Positions 37,340 to 44,965 of a stretch of DNA of 64,000 nucleotides are shown here, piece by piece. Made by a program: the position numbers and the translations under genes. Source of the stretch: an uncultured Eubacteriales bacterium (GTDB lineage Bacteria; Bacillota; Clostridia; Peptostreptococcales; Anaerovoracaceae); the NCBI GenBank assembly GCA_902773835.1, contig CACYFZ010000002.1, positions 62,001 to 126,000 on the forward strand. The letters are read 5' to 3'. Below the pieces are notes generated by a model that was given only the letters and a program-made list of their open reading frames with translations, did no database searches and was not told where the DNA came from. Numbering within the stretch: the first letter of the stretch is position 1; the number at the start of each line of letters is the position of its first letter.

Positions 37340-38596
37340 TTGAGCAAGAAAGAAAGTGAACTAAAATACAGAATACAAGGTAAAGGTTTTGATTTACGCC
37401 TTTATTGGACGGATTTCGTATGGGGAGGGGCGATACTCGCCATTTCAACCATCTGCCTGGAGTTATTCTACAGAATGATAGTAGATTATAACGACAAGTA
37501 CGAGTCTGATGTGCGTTACTATGTGTCAACTCGCATATTAAAAGGCGAAAAGCATGACAGAATACTGACCGTGATTTTCGAGAAGCTGTATCACATAAAT
37601 GAAAACACCATGGAAGCCAATATTTATATGGCTGCGGTAATTGCGGCTATAATAATTGTGAATTTCATGGCCGTAAGATTCTTTATAAAAGACGATGGAT
37701 TGATTGACAGAGTTCCGAGATATTCCATGCAGGCTGCATCACTGATAGCACTCTTTACGGGCCCTATATACTTCCCCGTACTGCATGAGTGGTATTACAT
37801 GCACTCCTTTGAGTCCTTTGCATGGCATTCTCCAACACAGCAGTCCATGATGCTTTTCTCGATGATAGCAACTCTGTGTTTCCTTAAAATGTTCCTTGGC
37901 TATGAGGAGAGAATATCTGCAGGATGGTGGCTGGGAACAATGGTCTTTTGCATACTGTCTGCATCATGCAAGCCGAGCTTTATAGTGGACTTTATACTTA
38001 GCGTAATCATATTCTTCCTTGTTGAATTGTTTTCGGGAGGAAGAGAAGGAATGGGAAAGAGGTTTGCAAAACTATTTGTAATGGGGCTTTCTCTGGTTCC
38101 TGCGGGTATATACACATTGTGGCTTCAGACTAAAGAGTTCGGAGATACCACGCTCAATGAAGGGGAACATCATATAGTTTATGGGCTGAAGGTTCTCCTG
38201 AGCCATGAACATGTCTTCAATGAAATGTTTTTCGGTATGGCTTTTGCGCTGATAGTAATAGCTGCAAACATTAAGAGGTTCAAAGAGAACAAATACTTCC
38301 TGACCTTGCTGATATTTCTGACGGGAGTATTCCAGTGGGGCTTTTTTACGGAAACGGGAAAGAGGGCCAATTACGGCAATTTTGACTGGGGCAGAATGTA
38401 CGGAAACTATTTCCTTTCTCTAATCTGCTTGGCCTTGCTGCTTGAGAACATCTTCGCAGAAGATTCGGTTTTTCCTAAAAACAAGAAACTCAGAAAGGTT
38501 TATATAGCTGTTGCCTTGATCGTACTGGCGATGTCCGTTCTTTCACAACTGAATTACTTCAGACTGATACTGACCGGGCACGGATATATGCATTAA
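37340..38596 (+). CDS. polytopic membrane protein of unknown function
   Basis: A 418-residue protein with about nine to ten transmembrane helices. The start is TTG at 37340, with GGGGAG six bases upstream; the ATG at 37335 is in another frame and stops at once. The first extracellular loop reads YNDKYESDVRYYVSTRIL, with acidic and aromatic residues, and a later one WYYMHSFESFAWHSPTQQS. That layout is compatible with GT-C-type transferases, but no family motif is certain. It is flanked by terminators on both sides and has no clear partner gene. I do not recognise it. Confidence 0.55.
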   Translation: MSKKESELKYRIQGKGFDLRLYWTDFVWGGAILAISTICLELFYRMIVDYNDKYESDVRYYVSTRILKGEKHDRILTVIFEKLYHINENTMEANIYMAAVIAAIIIVNFMAVRFFIKDDGLIDRVPRYSMQAASLIALFTGPIYFPVLHEWYYMHSFESFAWHSPTQQSMMLFSMIATLCFLKMFLGYEERISAGWWLGTMVFCILSASCKPSFIVDFILSVIIFFLVELFSGGREGMGKRFAKLFVMGLSLVPAGIYTLWLQTKEFGDTTLNEGEHHIVYGLKVLLSHEHVFNEMFFGMAFALIVIAANIKRFKENKYFLTLLIFLTGVFQWGFFTETGKRANYGNFDWGRMYGNYFLSLICLALLLENIFAEDSVFPKNKKLRKVYIAVALIVLAMSVLSQLNYFRLILTGHGYMH

Positions 38597-38634
38597 CCAC
38601 GAGCCGAATACGCAGGGATATAGACGTCTTTATC

Positions 38635-38662
38635 AAAGTCGACACGCATGTGTCGACTTTTT
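38635..38662 (+). terminator. intrinsic terminator
   Basis: Perfect 11-base-pair stem AAAGTCGACAC / GTGTCGACTTT with loop GCAT, followed by a short T run. Confidence 0.82.
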
Positions 38663-38783
38663 ATGTGCATTTCATACCTTAAAAAGTGTCATTCATCCCA
38701 TACTGAACAAAACGGGGGCATCTGAGCCTATTATATGGATAACAAAAGCAAGCGTAGTGAAGCGTATAAAAAAGGAGGACACC

Positions 38784-40187
38784 ATGAAGATGATTATCAG
38801 ATCCAAAGCAAGAAAGGCTTTGACAATTATGACAGCTGCAAGTCTTATGATTTCCGCAGCACCTGTCGTAGGAGGCAATGTACACGCAGCGACAAACACA
38901 ACACCGCAATCGTCCAATACAAGTCAGTTCGCATACGGACAGAGCTATTACGGACTTCTCGGAAATCCTCAGCTCAGCGACATCCTTGTAGGAACCAATT
39001 GGATGGATGAAGAAAACATGTATGAAGACGGAATGCTTGAAGACGAAACATTTGATGATGATGAGTTCGGCGAAGAAATGATCGACGAAGACATGTCAGA
39101 AGAATCTTCCGAAGATGAGGAACTCTTTGAGGAAGAGATCGAGGAAGAAGAAATCGATGAAAATTACGATGACTCAGAGGATTTCGTTGAAGACGAAGAT
39201 ATTGAAGAAGTAGAAGTTTCTGACTCCGAGGATGAGTTTGAAGACACATTCGTTGAAGATATCGTTGATGAAGAAGATGATGAAGATATCACAGGCTCAG
39301 ACCGTAATGATTTCGAGAACAATTGGGATGAGTTCGAAGAAGGAGATACTGCAGGCTCACCGGAGATTGATAATCCGACATCGAAAGAAGAACCGACACC
39401 GAAAGAAGAACCGACACCGAACGAAGAACCGGCACCGAACGAAGAAGTACCGGCAGAAGAACCGACAGAGGATCAGCAGGAGCCAAGTAATAATAAGGTT
39501 GAAATAAGCGATAATGATATAACAAATGCATTCAATACAGTATTCGGTATTGATAACAGCGTTGATGATCACTCTGAAACAATCATTAACAACCACCAGG
39601 AAGTAAACAACAAAACAGAAGTAAATCAGCACTACAACTACAACACAAATAATTTCCTCGGAAGATGCTTGCCTAGATACTATGACGGATACTACAGAGA
39701 CGGTTATCACAGAGCAAGACCTTGGAGATATAACAGAAACTTTATTGAAGAGAAGAAGTCAGAACTCGTAGTAGTAATCGTAAATCAGATTGAAAAAGAG
39801 AAGGAAGAAGGAAGCGAGTACATTAACTTCGAAGGTAATCTTTACAAACTGGAGAAAGATGAGAAGACAGGTGAGGTTAAGGCAGTACTTCTGAAGGCTA
39901 AAGATTCACTCAATGTAGTAATCCCGTCCAGCATAGTAACTTCGGATAAGAAAGTGTATGAAGTAAGCGGAATAGCAGAAGACGCTTTCAATAACAGCAA
40001 GGCTTTGAGAGTTGTAATTGAGACAGGCGGACTGGAGGGAGACAGTGTTGTCAACAGTCTGAGAGCATCCAAGCTCCTGATAACTAAAATCTCAGTAACA
40101 GATAGCGGAGCAGAGCTGTCTTACACAGATTACTATAAGACAATCTTCTCAAAGGAAAACAGCGGTAAGTGGACAATCATCGTATAA
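38784..40187 (+). CDS. secreted, highly acidic surface protein with BspA-like C-terminal segment
   Basis: About 467 residues from the ATG at 38784, which has AAAGGAGGA upstream; an in-frame GTG at 38757 has none. Residues 1-36 form a signal peptide (MISAAPVVGG then VHA). Residues about 75-190 are almost entirely Asp/Glu (EEIEEEEIDENYDDSEDF and similar), followed by a Pro/Glu hexapeptide repeat (TPKEEP, PAPNEE). A His/Tyr/Asn-rich stretch follows (RYYDGYYRDGYHRARPW). The C-terminus has NVVIPSSIVTSDKKVYEVSG and AEDAFNNSKAL, which resembles the leucine-rich BspA-type cap. It could bind calcium or other cations and lie in the wall. It is alone between terminators. Confidence 0.65.
   Translation: MKMIIRSKARKALTIMTAASLMISAAPVVGGNVHAATNTTPQSSNTSQFAYGQSYYGLLGNPQLSDILVGTNWMDEENMYEDGMLEDETFDDDEFGEEMIDEDMSEESSEDEELFEEEIEEEEIDENYDDSEDFVEDEDIEEVEVSDSEDEFEDTFVEDIVDEEDDEDITGSDRNDFENNWDEFEEGDTAGSPEIDNPTSKEEPTPKEEPTPNEEPAPNEEVPAEEPTEDQQEPSNNKVEISDNDITNAFNTVFGIDNSVDDHSETIINNHQEVNNKTEVNQHYNYNTNNFLGRCLPRYYDGYYRDGYHRARPWRYNRNFIEEKKSELVVVIVNQIEKEKEEGSEYINFEGNLYKLEKDEKTGEVKAVLLKAKDSLNVVIPSSIVTSDKKVYEVSGIAEDAFNNSKALRVVIETGGLEGDSVVNSLRASKLLITKISVTDSGAELSYTDYYKTIFSKENSGKWTIIV
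39375..39467 (+). repeat. 18-base in-frame repeats coding for TPKEEP/TPNEEP
   Basis: Five or so near-identical 18-base units (CCGACACCGAAAGAAGAA and variants) code for a hexapeptide with Pro-Lys/Asn-Glu-Glu-Pro. They form a Pro/Glu spacer typical of surface-protein wall-spanning regions and are likely to vary in number. Confidence 0.7.
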
Positions 40188-40220
40188 TAATCAAAACTCC
40201 CCTTTAATAAATCTATAGTC

Positions 40221-40249
40221 AGAGGCCCCGTAATACTCGGGGCTCTTTG
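40221..40249 (+). terminator. intrinsic terminator
   Basis: AGAGGCCCCG pairs with CGGGGCTCT (one bulged G), loop TAATACT, followed by TT. Confidence 0.75.
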
Positions 40250-40357
40250 AATTGAGTTATATTGTATGCGAATACATTAGCGTTTACTCTAGAAAAAAAG
40301 GGGCTTAAAGGGTATAATTATTTAATGTTTGTGCTTATTTAACGGAGGAAAAGAAAA

Positions 40358-41377
40358 TTGAAAATTCTTGTTACCGGCGCGGCCGGATTCATCGGAAGCA
40401 ATTTTGTATTTCACATGCTGGATGCACATCCTGACTATGACATAGTCGGTTTGGACTCGCTTACTTATGCGGGCAACCTGGAGACTTTGGCTCCGGTAAT
40501 GGACAATCCGCATTTCAAATTCGTAAAGATGGACATTGCTGATGCAGCTGCCATAGATAAACTCTTCGAAGAAGAGAAGTTTGATGTGGTAGTAAACTTC
40601 GCAGCAGAGTCACATGTAGACAGATCCATCGAGGACCCGGGAATCTTCCTGAGAACCAACATCCTCGGTACACAGGTTCTGATGGATGCAGCAATAAAGT
40701 ATGGAGTTAAGAGATTCCACCAGGTTGGAACAGACGAAGTATACGGAGACCTCCCTCTGGACAGACCTGATCTTTTCTTCGTAGAGACCATGCCACTTAC
40801 GGCATCGAGCCCTTACTCGGCATCCAAAGCTTCTGCGGACCTTCTTGTAATGGCATACCACAGGACATACGGACTGCCTGTTACTATCAGCAGATGCTCC
40901 AACAACTACGGACCGTATCAGTTCCCTGAAAAACTTATACCTCTCATGATAGCCAACGCGCAGGCTGACAAACCTCTTCCTGTGTATGGCGAGGGGCTTA
41001 ACGTCAGAGATTGGCTGTACGTAGAGGATCACTGCAGAGCGATCGATCTCATCCTTGAGAACGGTAGAGTCGGTGAGGTTTACAACATCGGAGGCCACAA
41101 CGAAAAAGCGAATATTGAGGTTGTTAAGATTATTCTTGATCAGCTCGGTAAGCCTGAAAGTCTGATTACATATGTAACAGACAGAAAGGGCCATGACCAA
41201 AGATATGCAATAGATCCGACCAAGATTCATGATGAGCTCGGATGGCTTCCTGAGACAAAGTTTGAAGACGGAATCAAGAAAACTATTCAATGGTACATAG
41301 ATAATGAAGACTGGTGGCAGAATATCATCAGCGGAGAGTATCAGCAGTACTACGAAAAGATGTACGGAAACAGATAA
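40358..41377 (+). CDS. rfbB: dTDP-glucose 4,6-dehydratase
   Basis: A 339-residue short-chain dehydrogenase of the extended type that converts dTDP-glucose to dTDP-4-keto-6-deoxyglucose using bound NAD. The start is TTG at 40358, preceded by GGAGGAAAAG. Motifs are GAAGFIGS (residues 8-15, NAD binding), the TDEVYGD triad (catalytic Asp and Glu near 126-127) and [11 protein letters not shown], with Tyr153 and Lys157. The C-terminal nucleotide-sugar contact region is [18 protein letters not shown]. It is in a likely operon with the WecE-like transaminase, isomerase and TagO-like genes. The glucose-1-phosphate thymidylyltransferase gene (rmlA) and rmlC/D are not in the window. Confidence 0.92.
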   Translation: MKILVTGAAGFIGSNFVFHMLDAHPDYDIVGLDSLTYAGNLETLAPVMDNPHFKFVKMDIADAAAIDKLFEEEKFDVVVNFAAESHVDRSIEDPGIFLRTNILGTQVLMDAAIKYGVKRFHQVGTDEVYGDLPLDRPDLFFVETMPLTASSPYSASKASADLLVMAYHRTYGLPVTISRCSNNYGPYQFPEKLIPLMIANAQADKPLPVYGEGLNVRDWLYVEDHCRAIDLILENGRVGEVYNIGGHNEKANIEVVKIILDQLGKPESLITYVTDRKGHDQRYAIDPTKIHDELGWLPETKFEDGIKKTIQWYIDNEDWWQNIISGEYQQYYEKMYGNR

Positions 41378-41391
41378 AGAAGGGAACAGAG

Positions 41392-42522
41392 ATGATTAAC
41401 TTCAATGTGCCTCCTTATGTAGGCAAAGAAAAAGAATATATGTCAGAGGCCATAGACAATAAGAAAATCTGCGGTGACGGAGACTTTACCAAGAAGTGCA
41501 ATTCCTGGATAGAGGACAGAACCGGCACTGCGAAGGCGTTGCTGGTTACATCAGGATCCACAGCGCTCGACATGGCAGCTGTACTTTCGGAAGTGGGTCC
41601 GGGAGATGAGGTAATTCTTCCTTCCTACACATTTGTATCTACAGCCAACGCTTTTGTTCTCAGAGGTGCAACACTGGTATTTGTGGATATCAGGCCGGAT
41701 ACCCAGAATATTGATGAGAAGCTTATCGAGGACGCCATCACCGATAAAACAAAAGTGATAGCACCTGTTCATTACGCCGGTGTAGGTTGCGAAATGGACA
41801 CTATTATGGATATTGCAAAGCGCCATAATCTTATAGTCGTAGAAGATGCGGCTCAGGGCGTTATATCTACATATAAGGGCAGAGGCCTCGGAAGCATCGG
41901 AGACTACGGATGCTACAGCTTCCATGAGACGAAGAATTACAGCATGGGAGAAGGCGGAGCACTTCTCATAAATGACGAAGCCAAAGTAGACAGGGCTGAG
42001 ATTATCAGAGAGAAGGGAACTGACAGAAGCAGATTCCTTAAAGGCATGGTAGATAAATACACTTGGGTGGATATGGGATCCTCATATCTTCCGAGTGAAC
42101 TCAATGCGGCATACCTCTATGCACAGCTGGAGAAGGCTGATGAGATAAATGAAAACAGAATGGCCGGCTGGAACGGATATTATGAGCAGCTCTCGGATTT
42201 GGCAGATGACGGAAGAATAGAACTACCTGTTATACCTGAGGAATGCGAGCACAATGCCCATATGTTCTACATTAAGACGAAGGACCTGGATGAGAGAGTC
42301 GCGCTTGCAAGCTTCCTGAAGGAAAACGGTGTAGGAACAGCCTTCCACTACGTGCCTCTTCACAGTGCGCCTGCGGGAGCCAAGTTCGGAAGATTCCACG
42401 GAGAGGACAAGTACACAACAAATACTTTTGAAAGGCTGCTCAGATTACCTATGTATTACGGTCTCGGGGCAGACGAAGTCGGATATGTATGTGAGAAGAT
42501 AAAGGAGTTTTACTCGAAATGA
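41392..42522 (+). CDS. wecE: dTDP-4-keto-6-deoxyglucose C4 transaminase (WecE/RffA-like)
   Basis: A 376-residue DegT-family aminotransferase. The ATG at 41392 has AAGGGA upstream, and the protein start MINFNVPPYVG matches WecE. The sequence follows E. coli WecE closely: KxCGDGxFT, PSYTFVSTANAFVLRGA, VPVHYAGVxCEMDTI, VEDAAQG and FHETKNY, where Lys181 binds PLP. It turns the product of the 4,6-dehydratase into a dTDP-4-amino-4,6-dideoxyhexose (Fuc4N type). Such a free 4-amino group is a good acceptor for acyl or aminoacyl transfer. It overlaps the isomerase gene by four bases. Confidence 0.9.
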   Translation: MINFNVPPYVGKEKEYMSEAIDNKKICGDGDFTKKCNSWIEDRTGTAKALLVTSGSTALDMAAVLSEVGPGDEVILPSYTFVSTANAFVLRGATLVFVDIRPDTQNIDEKLIEDAITDKTKVIAPVHYAGVGCEMDTIMDIAKRHNLIVVEDAAQGVISTYKGRGLGSIGDYGCYSFHETKNYSMGEGGALLINDEAKVDRAEIIREKGTDRSRFLKGMVDKYTWVDMGSSYLPSELNAAYLYAQLEKADEINENRMAGWNGYYEQLSDLADDGRIELPVIPEECEHNAHMFYIKTKDLDERVALASFLKENGVGTAFHYVPLHSAPAGAKFGRFHGEDKYTTNTFERLLRLPMYYGLGADEVGYVCEKIKEFYSK

Positions 42523-43745
42523 TGATTAAATATAACGGAACTGACAAGGTAAGTGTAAGCAAAGAAGACATTGAAAAGGCCTTAGCCATAAGAGCTGAGC
42601 TCAAGGAAGACAAGGAAGATTATACGGGCTGGGTTAATTGGCCTTCCGAAATACCTGAAGAATGGATGTCCAAGATGGAGAGTGTCGCAGAAGATGTAAG
42701 AAAGAAGTGCGACAGACTCATTGTAATCGGCATCGGAGGCTCATACCTCGGAACGGCGGCTATTATTGACGCTCTCGGCGGATCTAAGCCGGGTTATCCT
42801 GAGGTGCTCTATGCAGGAAATAACATGAGCGGTCTTTACCATGCTCAGTTTAAAGAAGTAATAGATAATCACGATGTTTGTCTTTGCGTAGTATCAAAAT
42901 CCGGCGGCACTATGGAAAGCCGTCTGGCGTTCAGCATTCTTAAAGACTGGATGTATGAAAAATACGGCAGAGAAGAGACTGCAAAAAGGATTGTTTCCAT
43001 CACGGACCCGGCCAAAGGCATTCTCCGAGAAGAAACAGACAAAGAAGGCTATGCAGATTTCGAGATTCCGGGCAATATCGGCGGAAGATACTCAGCCTTC
43101 ACACCGGGCATTATGTTCCCTCTTGCAGTTGCAGGCGTAGATATAAGAGCACTTGTAGGAGGCGCTAAAACTATCAGCACAGATGAATCTTTCTGGTCGG
43201 AAGGACTTAAATATGCTCTCACAAGATACGCTCTTTACGAAGCAGGAAAGACTGTTGAAGTATTTGAGTACTACGATCCTTCACTCAGACTTATAGGAGA
43301 GTGGTGCAAGCAGCTCTTCGGAGAGAGTGAGGGGAAAGACGGCAAGGGGATCTTCCCTGCATCTCTTACATTATCGACGGACCTTCACTCAATGGGACAG
43401 TTCCTGCAGGCAGGAAACCAGATTTTCTTCGAGACTATTATCAACGTACTTAAGAGAAATGCCGACGTAAAGGTGCCTGAATCAGCAGGCCCTGAGCTGG
43501 CAGGAAGATCTTTAAATGATATAAATGCTATGGCAGTCAAGGGTGTTATGGCAGCGCACGCTAAAGCCGACATCCCGATGATAAGATTGGACGTTGAAGA
43601 AATAAATGAAGAGGCACTGGGACAGTTGCTGTACTTTTTCATGATGACTGCAGCAGTTACCGGAAAGCTTATGGGAATAGATCCGTTCAATCAGCCGGGA
43701 GTAGAAGATTATAAACAGGAGATCAGAAATCTGCTCGGACAGTAA
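42519..43745 (+). CDS. pgi: glucose-6-phosphate isomerase
   Basis: A 408-residue sugar isomerase that interconverts glucose-6-phosphate and fructose-6-phosphate. VIGIGGSYLGTAA (phosphate binding), SKSGGTMES, GGRYSAFTPGIMFPLAVAG and QFLQAGNQIFFE are all family motifs, and NQPGVEDYK marks the C-terminal catalytic lysine region. It is somewhat shorter than many Firmicutes PGI enzymes (about 450). Its start overlaps the wecE-like stop, placing it in the nucleotide-sugar operon, where it would supply hexose-phosphate precursors. This may be the organism's only PGI, so the operon could be active even in the absence of polymer demand. Confidence 0.9.
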   Translation: MMIKYNGTDKVSVSKEDIEKALAIRAELKEDKEDYTGWVNWPSEIPEEWMSKMESVAEDVRKKCDRLIVIGIGGSYLGTAAIIDALGGSKPGYPEVLYAGNNMSGLYHAQFKEVIDNHDVCLCVVSKSGGTMESRLAFSILKDWMYEKYGREETAKRIVSITDPAKGILREETDKEGYADFEIPGNIGGRYSAFTPGIMFPLAVAGVDIRALVGGAKTISTDESFWSEGLKYALTRYALYEAGKTVEVFEYYDPSLRLIGEWCKQLFGESEGKDGKGIFPASLTLSTDLHSMGQFLQAGNQIFFETIINVLKRNADVKVPESAGPELAGRSLNDINAMAVKGVMAAHAKADIPMIRLDVEEINEEALGQLLYFFMMTAAVTGKLMGIDPFNQPGVEDYKQEIRNLLGQ

Positions 43746-43765
43746 AGCCCGCAGGTATATAAAAA

Positions 43766-44965
43766 ATGGAAATAAACTTTTACCTCAGATATGTAATTAT
43801 GGCTCTTGTGATAAGCGTGGGAGTGGCGGCGCTCACGACCCCGCTTAGTATACGAATTGCCAACATATGCGGAATAATCGATAAACCGAAGGATGCCAGA
43901 AGGGTTCATAAAAAACCTATTCCGAGATTCGGAGGCATGGGCATTTTCCTCGGTGCAACCGCAGCCATGATTATTCCCGCGGGAATGAATGAGCAGATAA
44001 AGATAGCGATGCTCGGCGGAATGCTTATGTACGGGCTCGGTGTAATAGACGATATTGTAGATATAAGGCCGATTACTAAGTTTATAGGGCAGTTCTTAAT
44101 AGCCTCAATGGTATACAGTACCGGTATAAGAATCAGGTTCATAAGCAACTATTTCGGTTCAACGCATGTGGACTCACATGCCAATGTAATACTCGGTGCG
44201 GGCGTTGCGTATATATTTACGGTCATTTGGATAGTGGGAATAACAAACGCCGTAAACCTTATGGACGGACTCGACGGATTGGCAGCAGGCTCCACTGCAA
44301 TAATGGCGCTATCGCTTGCCTATATAGCATATATACACGGAGCCCGGATCGGAGCCATGCCGGTGTGCATCGCTCTTGTTGCTGTCGCGGGAGGTTGCCT
44401 CGGCTTTCTTCCGTATAACTTCTCTCCTGCGAAAACATTCATGGGAGACGGAGGCGCCTTGTATCTCGGCTATATGATAGCGGTGCTATCGGTAATTTCT
44501 CCGCTGAAGCGAGCTACGTTTATCGGTGCAATTGTTCCTATCATGACTTTGGCGGTTCCTATCTTCGATACGGGAATGGCCATGCTCAGAAGAACTCTGA
44601 AACATGAATCCATAATGAGTGCGGACAAAGGACATCTTCATCATCACCTGATGGCTGCCGGATTCGGACAGAGAAGATCGGTTCTCGTAATTTACGGAAT
44701 CGTAGGCATCATGGGAATGGTTGCGGTTCTTATAAGCAGGGAGCTGTATAAAGATGCTGTATTCCTGGCACTTATAGCGTTCCTGTATTTAAGCATCATA
44801 ATGATTCCGAAGAGAAAAAAGAAAGGTATTAAAAGAATCATTACTCAAGACGTAATGGAACTTGAGAAAGAATATTTTGTGGAATACCTGAATGCGGAAA
44901 GAGAGAGAAGAAAGATAGAACGCGGGGAAATAGAAGAAACCCAAAGCGATGAAAAGAGCGAATAG
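43766..44965 (+). CDS. tagO: undecaprenyl-phosphate GlcNAc-1-phosphate transferase (TagO/WecA family)
   Basis: A 399-residue polytopic protein of the MraY/WecA family that begins assembly of teichoic acid and related polymers on undecaprenyl phosphate. VIDDIVDIRP holds the conserved aspartates in the first cytoplasmic loop, ITNAVNLMDGLDGLAAG is the nucleotide-sugar motif, and KTFMGDGGALYLG and HLHHHLM form the last conserved loops. There are about eleven membrane helices and a basic C-terminal tail. The stop overlaps the YfhO-like start by 17 bases. Its natural partners are the TagB/TagF-like enzymes at 9154 and 58618. Confidence 0.87.
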   Translation: MEINFYLRYVIMALVISVGVAALTTPLSIRIANICGIIDKPKDARRVHKKPIPRFGGMGIFLGATAAMIIPAGMNEQIKIAMLGGMLMYGLGVIDDIVDIRPITKFIGQFLIASMVYSTGIRIRFISNYFGSTHVDSHANVILGAGVAYIFTVIWIVGITNAVNLMDGLDGLAAGSTAIMALSLAYIAYIHGARIGAMPVCIALVAVAGGCLGFLPYNFSPAKTFMGDGGALYLGYMIAVLSVISPLKRATFIGAIVPIMTLAVPIFDTGMAMLRRTLKHESIMSADKGHLHHHLMAAGFGQRRSVLVIYGIVGIMGMVAVLISRELYKDAVFLALIAFLYLSIIMIPKRKKKGIKRIITQDVMELEKEYFVEYLNAERERRKIERGEIEETQSDEKSE

